Of a stretch of DNA of 17,526 nucleotides, positions 1 to 9,700 are shown one piece after another. The DNA lies in the NCBI GenBank assembly GCA_032353305.1, contig JAUCNG010382258.1, positions 1-17,526 of the forward strand, in the 5' to 3' direction. The DNA is from Cephalothrix spiralis (Eukaryota; Nemertea; Palaeonemertea; Archinemertea; Cephalotrichidae). Below the pieces are notes generated by a model that was not told the DNA's origin, did not search any database, and saw only the letters and a list, made by a program, of their open reading frames with translations. Made by a program: the position numbers and the translations under genes. Every line of letters begins with the position of its first letter. Positions within the stretch are counted from its first letter, which is position 1.

Positions 1-147
1 TTGGGATGCGTACTATACTTTAGTCCATAGATTTTTTGTTTTTTTCACCACATTTTGGCCAAAAGTTGGGGGTGCGTGCGTACTATACTTAGAGGCGTAC
101 TATACTCAAGGTTTTACGGTAGTTAACGATTATAAGGATACTACGTC

Positions 148-346
148 CAGACGTGTGCGCCGCCGCCGATTGATTTCTATTCGCCGCCCCTGATAAAAAT
201 CACCCGGCGCGCGTTCATATTTTCATTTCATTTCTTTTAAAAATTGACAGCAGGTCTTCAAAAACTTAAGATGTTTTTGTATAGCGCCGCCGCGCCCAAA
301 AAGGATCGGACGCCGCCGAGCCTTTTCACGTCAGCGCACACATCTG
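148..346 (+). mobile_element. Non-autonomous hAT-like MITE, copy 1
   Basis: This is a 199-bp element with ends CAGACGTGTGCGCCG and, inverted, CAGATGTGTGCGCTG. Flanking 8-mers actacgtc (140-147) and acaacgtc (347-354) agree at 7 of 8 positions, fitting an old 8-bp target-site duplication as made by hAT transposases. It has no coding capacity. A second copy lies inverted at 13035-13392. Confidence 0.7.
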
Positions 347-544
347 ACAACGTCGGAAATTACTCCAGCGTGCACCAATACGGTCAATATTATAAGACAA
401 TATTTAAAACAAAAGTGTCAAAATTTACCTGCTAAATCAACACAATTAATTACGGATTTCATACCGACTTTGTTCGTATTTGCGTCTTTCTGCTCAATGC
501 GGATTGAGAAAATGGCATTTGACCTAAATCGAAACAAAATATAC

Positions 545-728
545 GTCACTGTTAAATTTTGGAATAGGTAAAGCCGGTGTAAAGGGTATCCGCCGGGGAG
601 GGATGTCCGCCCCTATACATTTTGTATATGTCAGACTAAAGAAGCTGGTTTTCAATGTCCTACCTGGGGATGAATGTTCTACCATCCTATCTATTTTGTA
701 CATGGTAGGACATTGATCCCCATTACAC
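545..728 (-). CDS. Kinesin exon I (last visible)
   Basis: This exon follows the acceptor atttttcttggtcag. It continues the frame through [28 protein letters not shown] and [13 protein letters not shown]. These parallel 'INKSLL.L..VI' and 'R.IPYR.S.LT' of kinesins, but weakly. I end it at GAC|gtatat (phase 0). If that donor is not used, the frame reads seven codons more to a TAG at 526-524 and the protein ends there. No following exon was recognised in positions 1-520. Confidence 0.65.
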
Positions 729-3700
729 CTGACCAAGAAAAATATGCTGAATCAATTAGACTCAAAATCAATAAACACAAGCAGGCCAGGTGGCCACTCA
801 ATTTTAATTAGACTTTTTTTCGCCACTTACAGGCTTTTGTCACAAATATCAAGCACGATAAAATTTAAAAAACAAGAAATGATTGTGGTTTTCAATCTGG
901 CAATATCAAATACTAAAAAAGGCGGCCAAATAAACCTTAATTTGACGTAAATCCGCACCGTGTGCCTAGAATTGTGTTCGTCAAATCAAAACGGCACCTA
1001 AAATGGTAGCCCTTCTTCTTCTATATAGGGCGTCAGATGACTGGCTCCAATACACGATGGTCCGCTTGCTGAGCATTTACCCTTAGGCCTATAGACCTAT
1101 CACACACTCTAATCTATTTTCTATATACCGATTAGCAGAAGGATTTTTACCCCGAAGGGAGGGACAGTGTCACACTCCACGTATTAAGCCTGACCGAGCC
1201 ACCCATGAAGCTATTCGCTGAGGAACTTGCTTAAGGTTCCGCCCGATGGAAAGTGTTGTCGAATTCAAAGACCGATGTTCTACCACATAACCACCGAGCC
1301 ACATGCCCTGACTGGGAGTAGCCATATTTCTTGGCATTGGATCATACCAAGTGCCCAAAATTTTGTATTTAGAATCAAAAGGGCGAAGGGCGCGCAATTA
1401 AGAATAATTAAATTTCAGTTTGTACATACCTTTCACGATGGGCCCTTAAATCGGGGGCCCCCATTTTTCTTGTTCGATCACCTTGTTCATACAGCCGTGC
1501 AATATCATCCTCACCTTTCACAACCATTTCAGATAAACCATCGACAAATCTTAAAAATAAAATGAATTTAAGTTCAAACAAATAGGGCTAATATATAATA
1601 AAAATCACATGGTGGCCTGTACGCAATCATCTAAAAAAAGGCAAAATTGGAGATCAGGGACGCCTACCTGTAATTTTGATACTTTACAATTCTGAGGACA
1701 TTTTTTTTATCCAAATGAGGTTTTCATGAAATATAATTTTACGCATATGGGCCTACTCACATTCCAAGATGATTGTGTTCCCTGATTTTCATTTCGTTAT
1801 TATGAGGATTCAGCAAATCTAGCATTTCTTCATCTTGGACCTTGAAAATGGGAAAGTAAAGATTACAGTATGTTTTTAACGATGTTCTTGAATTTGAAAA
1901 CAACACCACTTCTTTGGATCTATGTATTTAGGCAAAGAATATTAATTTTTTTTCAACGTGTGTCTTTTTTTAATAATTAGAGATAGCATGATATTTATAT
2001 ACTTTCTAAGAGTTTAAATAAGCATACCGGTACCACATTAATACATATCAAAATATTTTTCAAAGATGTTCTTTAATGACATTAGTGACCAGGATTGGTC
2101 TACTTCAGAATTCCGGAACAAATATCACAAAAGACTTCGAATATTTCAAATTTTTTCCGGAAATTTATTAATTCCGGAATTGACCGCCAATTGTATAATT
2201 TCCGAATATTTTCAATCCAACCTGGACAACTTAATGAAGAGTCTTATAGGATTATATACACCTTCTTAAAAGTTAAATTAATTGAATGAAATATTTAAAA
2301 ATAGATTTTTACCTCAAGAAATGTGACTGTAGTGAAAAATTCTTTATTTTGGGAAGCACCGATATGTTGAAATAGACTTTTATACAACTGGAAAATAAAT
2401 AGGGCATGATTAGGTTAACAAGGTCCGTATATTATGGTGAGGAAGAAAAATATTTAAAAAAAAGGATTAAAACGCAATTTTAAGACACTCTCAAGCACTG
2501 AGATTATAGGTTTTTGATTCCTGTTTAAATTTTTGATTCATATGTATTTGGTTAAGTGTTAGTTATTGCAATTGTTAGGTCAAGTCAGAAAGGGAGATAC
2601 CCCCAAAAAGGGCCTGCGGTAGTGTGATACGACGACCATGTGATCAATTTAGGTCTTTATATGATCTTTCAACGGTATAGGTAAATTATTAGTATATTTA
2701 AAGATACCTTGTTCAATACATCCTATTAAAATTATGCACTGAACTATATCAGTATCTACGTTCTCCGCGTAGAAATGTTCCGCCATTTTGTTCGTCGGTT
2801 GGCTAACGGATCATAAAAGTGATTCAATATTGAAGTTATATTCAAACGGCGCGCGAAGAATAAACTATCTAGGCAAAACGTAGATATTACGAAGTTTTAA
2901 AGGAGAACAGTATACGTTTTGTTAATCAATCCAGGGTAACTTTAAGAATTTGGAAAAAGAAGTTTGATAATTATACTTATATTATGGGTCGTATTTTGAG
3001 GTTTTATGCTGCTGTTGACTGATATTCATGCGAAGTTTTAAAGGAGAACAGTATACGTTTTGTTAATCAATCTAGGAAATAATACAAATTACCATAAGAT
3101 CGACCCAAATTATCGTCCCGATAGGTTGCTATAAATGTCAAACAAATCGTATTTTATCGACAAAATATAAAGATTTACTAGCAACGGTTGATCTTAAAAT
3201 TAGGATAAAACTATAAAACATGTGATATGTTGTCGAAAACAGATACTGTTATTAGCTTTGTTTTCTGATCAATGAGTACAGAATTTGAAGGCATGATGAC
3301 TTAAGGATATGTTTTTGTATGAAAGCAAATTCGTATAAAAAGTTTGCTAAAGCAGTAGAGGCCTGCTTTCCATTTACATCCGTTGAAGTTTTTCAAGATT
3401 TATGTGTTTTTACGGCTTTGAGACAATATTTATTGTTATTTCGGATTTAAGAGAAGATGAAAATCAATTGTTCGGAAGATTTTTATGACGGTTTTTACTG
3501 AGACATTGTCATGTTGGATAAAAGATGACTTATTTTTATCTGATGTTGTCATGTTGATCTTTATAGATTCATGGGCCAATCAGTTTTAAGTGCGGTGTCA
3601 TAACAGGGAAATGTTCCAATTGATTTTGTGTTGAGCGCTGGAGGTTGATCAAGTGTAAAGTGTGAGGAACTTCGCTAATTTTTTTATCAAGCAAGTGGAG

Positions 3701-6700
3701 ACGCCGAATTTTAGCCAGCTGCTGTTGAATAATTGGTGTTTGCTGCTCCACCGTTAAACTTGTGTACATACTTTATGGCAAGAGGGCATTGCCCTCTTGT
3801 TTAGGTGTATGTTGTTTATGAGATATAACAGAGATACATACATGTATAGTCAGCAGCGTGTTTTATGTTTTTGGAACCGATAAAATAAGGATTTCTATTT
3901 TCTGTTAAGTTTAAGGTGAGTACCGGTAAATTAAAATCATTTTTAAGTTTCTAAATGTTTGTCCACTGCTTTGAAGTCTCATTGGATCTCCCTGGCACAT
4001 GACAGAGATATATAATTGATAATTATACGATAAGAGATCATAAGGGAAGTTGAAGTATGCCTGTCGTTCAATTGAACTGTCTAAAGACAGATGAGATCAA
4101 ATGCCAACATTTTGTGTGTGCCCTCCCTTTTTCTGTAATTATTTGAAATTGCAATGGTTGGGTCGTGTACAACTATTTATAATTTAATCTTTATTTCAAT
4201 AGAACAATTGTCACATACCGTCAAAATTAATTACATTTAATATAAAAATAAAAAACCATTTGGAAGTTGCATAATGAGGTCTTCAGGTTTGTCTCAGCTT
4301 TCAGCTCATCTGGCTAAGATACTATAAGCAAAATAAATGTGAGGACTTTTTCTTCTTCTGAGTCATTGAACACAAACTATTTATCGATAAGTAAGACGTA
4401 AAAGATCGTAAAAATTGTTGACTTTTTTATTTTTTCATAGTTTTCATTTCATTAAATGAGTACATATGTATTCGTAATCTTTTACAAGTTTTTAGGAGAA
4501 AAGGGCCCAATTTTCTGAAAACTATGAGGCATGTATTAAGCAATTACTATATTCAGAATCAAATATAATTGCCCGTTCTAATCTTTTCCTGTAAAAAGAG
4601 CCATTGTTATAAAAAAAACATTAAAACAACTGTGAATTTAACAACCAAGGTCTCATATGAGACCTTGAATTACTGATGAAATAATAACGATATTATTCTG
4701 TCGATAATTACTAAGTGAATTTCCTTACAGGGATTCCAGTATCTAAATTCTTAATTGTATCCCCGAATAATCAAAGTGATGTCCAACACAGAATTTCTGA
4801 TATTTCTATTTGTTTTGGTGATAAATAATTATTTTAAAATCCCATGTTGCACAGGATTACAATCGTATAAAAAAACATTAATAAAAAAAAGTTCCAAATC
4901 ACATCGTTCATGCCGAAAGAGGAATTGCATGCACAAAAAAATATTGCAATTAAGACACTGAAGGATTGTTAATACACTTGGACGTGATGTGTCCCTAAAA
5001 AGATTTCTGGTATTTCTATTGGTTTTGGCGAGAAATAATTATTGTGTTTTTTATGATGATTTTTTTATATTTTCCATTAAAATAATTATTGTGAAATTTC
5101 AGACGATGGAGGAAGGCTGATCGATAAGCTGCTCAATGATTACAACCCTTTTCTCCGACAGTTAAGTTCCCAAATCACACAGTTCATATGGTATCTGGAA
5201 TTGCACTTGGAATTAAGACTTAACGGAAAAGAGTTCGGACTGTTAGCATTTGGACGTGATCTCCCTCACAGGATTTCTGATATTTCTGTTGGTTTTGATG
5301 AGACATTTTTAGATTCCAAAAAATCACACCGTTTATCTCATGTCGACAAATATTGCAATTAAGACGCAACAGATGTCGAAATAGGAATTGCACTCATACA
5401 AATATTGCAATTAAGACCCAACAGATGTCGAAATAGGAATTGCACTCATACAAATATTGCAATTAAGACGCAACAGATGTCGAAATAGGAATTGCACTCA
5501 TACAAATATTGCAATTAAGACGCAACAGATGTCGAAATAGGAATTGCACTCATACATATATTTAATTAAGACGCAACAGAAGGAGTACTGACTGTTAACA
5601 CTTGGCCATGATGTCCAACACAATATTTCTTATACTTCTATTGCTTTTGGTGAAAAATAGGTATTGTGAAATCTCAGACGAAGGTAGGCTGCTAAATAAG
5701 CTGCTCAATGATTACAATCGTTTTTCTCGACCAGTTAAGTTTCCAAATCACACCGTTCATGTGGAATTTGGAATTGCACTTATACAAATATTGCACTTAG
5801 ACACAACGAAAGGAGTACTGACCGTTAACACTTGGACAAGATATAGATGGAAAGATAACTTAATAAAATGGGATCCAATAAACTATAGTTACATAGGCGA
5901 AGTCAGACTTCCTAGTGATAAAATTTGGCAGCCTGACATAATTCTATATAATTCTGTTGATTCTGTGGAAAAGACTGATAAGGAGGAAAAATATTTAGCA
6001 ATGATATCTTCAGATGGAACAGTTCTGAAACTTGACAAAAACACATTTTCCAGTACTTGCAGCATTAATGCTGAATACTTTCCATTCGATGAGCAAATAT
6101 GCTATTTGAAATTCGGTTCGTGGACTTATGATAACTTGAAAGTTTCAATAAGTTTCTTAGATAAAAAAGATGAGGTGGATATAAATGATTTTGTTTCTAG
6201 CAGTGAATGGACAATCTTGGATGCTTCTGCACATAAAAACATAACAAACTATACATGTTGTACAGTGCCATTTGAATCATTATATTTTACGTTGAAAGTT
6301 AGACGCTGGCCAGGATTTTATGTACACACCTTGATATTGCCATGTGTATTATTATCTATCTTGACTTTAATCATGTTTTGGATACCACCTGACAGTTGCG
6401 AGAGATTAGGATTTGGAACAAATCTTCTGCTTGGATTTTTGTTTCTGTTAATGGTTTTGTCAGACTTAATTCCCCCTTCTTCATCTTCTATACCACGCCT
6501 TGGACTCTTCTATACCATAAACATGATAATGATATCGTTTTCGATGGTGAATTCAAGAGTCGTATTCAGCTGCTACTCTAGAAATACGAAACTACCAAAG
6601 TGGATAAGGTATCTCATAGATATCTTAGCCAAATGTCTGTGTGCAGACTCTACCAAAAAGGAAATAATTCAGAGACAATTAAATGAATCAGAGGTAAATA

Positions 6701-9700
6701 ATACTGAGTCGACACAGGACCTTGATAAATCAGAGGTAAATAATACTGAGTCGACACAGGACATTGATATCAAAGATAATGCAAATAACCCTGACTGGAA
6801 AACGGTTGCTATAATATTAGATCGGGTAATGTTCTTTATTTATTTAGCAGTGCTAATTGCAACATTTTTTAAATGTTTTCCATCTATACATTAGAACATG
6901 CAGGGGTTAATAGATAAACAATGGATATGAAACAATTTTTCCCTTAATTTTTTCTGTCATTTATAGGTACATTATAGTTTTATCCGCGAAATATCTACTC
7001 ATGGGAAATAGTTATATACAACTATCAGGGGGCAAAAATTTACAACACCCATGATGAAAAAATTTACATAATGACTTTTGGTACCCACCACCCCCCTAAA
7101 ATAACCGCCTTGTAAATTTCTGCCTCGAAATTTTTGCCACCCACCAATTTTGCAAATTCTTGCCACTTTTGTAAAAAAATATTCTCATATTTAACCCACC
7201 ACCCCCTCAAAATTGACACTTTTGCCTCAATTTTTTTCAAAATCAAACCATTTTCATTTTTTTGGCAAAAATTAAAAAAAATATTGATCTCTGTTCTAAT
7301 CTAGATTCAGTATATTTTGTAGAAATTAAGTTTCATTTTCCAAGAATTCAAATTGCTTAAGATTATCTTATTTGGCTGAATTGCGGCCAAGGGTAAAGTG
7401 GGAACTGGGAAGTGTCATGAAGGTATAGTCATAAATTGGTCATATTGTATATAATCAATTGGTAGACAATTTACAAGCGAAAAGTAGCAAAAGGCAAAAA
7501 TTTACAAAAGTGCTAATAATGTGGAAATTTTTTACATTTCATAGATGTCGGTTAATTTTTGCCTGACCTCCTGTACCTATGCCGACAATTAGCAAACTAA
7601 GGCATGGGAAATGTCGTTGGCCATGTTCTTGGATAGAGTTATTAACTAAACTTAATTATGGCATCGATCAGCTGCATCGATAATATTGAAAAATAAATTT
7701 TGCTACAGTTTTAAGAATTATATCTATATTGGAGTCATGGCAACCAACAAATTGTTTTGTTCAATATAATTAGATGACGAATTTTAGTTTGTGCTCTTAA
7801 AAGGAGGCGAAGAGGGTGATAGTGATAATGCGCCGTCTATGGGTTGAGTCCTGACACCTTAACAAAAAATGGCTACTAGTATTTATCATGTTACAGACAC
7901 TACAATTTGGGCTGATTAATCCCGTAAATTTACGAGACTAAAGTTGGCTGTTCAAAATAAAATCAACTCTAAGCCTGTTCAAATAGATTTCTTGCTTTCT
8001 AGTAAGCCCAATTAGTTTAGTTGAAGATTTTTGAAGGAACTCTGGATATCGATTAAAACAAGACTAAGTATTATTCGATATAGTTTCACAGTTTAAATTA
8101 TTCCATGATGAAAGTAGACCAAGGGGGTTTCCGAATTTATGAACTCGTCTGTGAAGCTTTAAAAAAATAATACTTACAGATCGGACGATACCAGGGTGAT
8201 CATCAGTTCCATGCATTAAATAACTCTTTCCCGACTTGCTCTGAAAATTAAATTGTATTGCAATATTAATTATTAAATCATACGACACTGGAAAAGTTAT
8301 GTAAACCCAGGTTAACCTAAAAAATCCCGTAATAGACAGCTTGAAGCTCAGCGTTTTTTGAGGCTTTACGCCGATTTTTCTGATACCCTTTAAGAGACAA
8401 AAACATATATTTCGTTAAAGGTTTCTGTAGCTTCAATTGACTGGAAATGCGATTATCAAAAATTGTGATCGTCATGTGAGCCGTAGAAAATGATTTAAGA
8501 CAAAGAAACAAAAGCTAACAATAACTTTTTTTCAGATAACAATTAAGCGTTTAATACTTCTTCTACAAACAATAAGTTAAGTTATTGGGCCGTGCGAAGC
8601 GAGGAAATTGCGATATTTAAGGCACTTAGCGGAATTGCCATAGATTTAGATTGAACATGTATTAGGACTAAGGATAAATTTAAAAAACAGTTATTTTGCT
8701 TGTATTCTTACACAAACAATATTCAATGACTGATCGAGCCTTGCGAAGCGAGGCTAGGAAAATTTTAAGATTTGATTTGGTAAAAACCCAGTTAAATTTT
8801 AAGATTTGATTTGGTAATAACCCAGTTAACATTTCCCAGCGGCAAATTAGCGGGAATTGGACGACGGCGGTGAAATCTGGCGGTCGCCAGCGGGTTTCGC
8901 GCAATTCCCGCCCGATTAGCGGCAATTGGGCGGATTTTGAGCGATGGTCGCTTCGTTTGGCGGCAACTGGGCTAAAGAATAAGTGGGGCGCCAGCGATTC
9001 GCTAAGCGGCCCGCCGGCAACAATCGGCGGCGGGCCGCTTGCGGGGTCGCGGGGATTCTGCCAAACATTGGATAGAGGGACTTGTTCAATCATTTTTTAT
9101 TGCTTTGATGGTATTTAAATCCAATTTAAAAATTTCAGTTTAAAAAAAAAATGCACAATTGTCACAACTTGCGACAATGCTACCCTATTTGACTAAAAAA
9201 AATGAACGCCTTTAATAATATGGTACTTACAGCTCCAAATGACATTAATGTCACATTATATCCTTCAAGAGCTTTTTGCAAAAGTGGTTCAACTTTTTCT
9301 TGATAAATTTGACTCTGAAATAAAAATTCATGATATCAGAATAAGATATAATTATCACTCAGTAGATCAAAGAAGCTATGTTTTTTAAAAGTATGGCTGA
9401 TGCCACTCTCGGATCATTTTTAGAGACCGAAACATCATCACAGAGAGAGCTAGCACAAAAAAAACCACCACTACCCATTCAAAATAGTTCTGCCACAACA
9501 GAAAGTTTTATGCCATGGTATGCACTATCAAGATATTTCTGAAGTGAAAAAAACCCACCTAGGATCACCTAGTGACAACCAAAAATACCACCCACTGCAC
9601 TGCTGAGTAAACGAGATCACGTACAATCAATCTTTCGGGGCTTTAGTGCTGCCATAAAGCAGTATTAGTATCAGGAAAATAGACTATTGATATACATTTA

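Larger units (their letters stand above)
2388..4775. other. Left part of the long kinesin intron D-E
   Basis: AT-rich. It holds the 42-bp direct repeat (2890-3072), a 66-codon minus-strand frame of unknown meaning (3569-3769), a 21-bp inverted repeat (3779-3799) and a 22-bp palindrome (4646-4667). No other gene signal was seen. Confidence 0.6.

Noticed and set aside
244-435. 63-codon plus-strand frame
   Set aside because: It starts inside MITE copy 1 and has no family pattern.
1270-1305. A true tRNA gene
   Set aside because: Only an A-box-like word is present; no B box, anticodon arm or acceptor stem could be paired.
1227-1565. 112-codon plus-strand frame
   Set aside because: It is antisense to kinesin exon G and crosses the SINE-like sequence; the minus strand carries the convincing coding signal.
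1586-1665. Alternative kinesin exon after the acceptor-like aaattacag near 1664
   Set aside because: Joined in phase to exon F it gives an immediate stop (ATG TAG); exon G at 1430-1549 fits both phase and kinesin pattern.
5602-5607. Receptor start at TTG 5602
   Set aside because: In a eukaryote the in-frame ATGs at 5608 and 5611 are much more likely, and the signal peptide begins there.
7064-7246. 60-codon minus-strand frame
   Set aside because: Low-complexity Trp/Lys-rich translation of an AT- and C-run-rich repeat.
8680-9118. Overlapping open frames on both strands (137 and 82 codons) as genes
   Set aside because: They lie across GC-rich element copy A; the same kind of frames recurs in copies B and C, and the sequences translate the repeat ([19 protein letters not shown]) with no protein family pattern.
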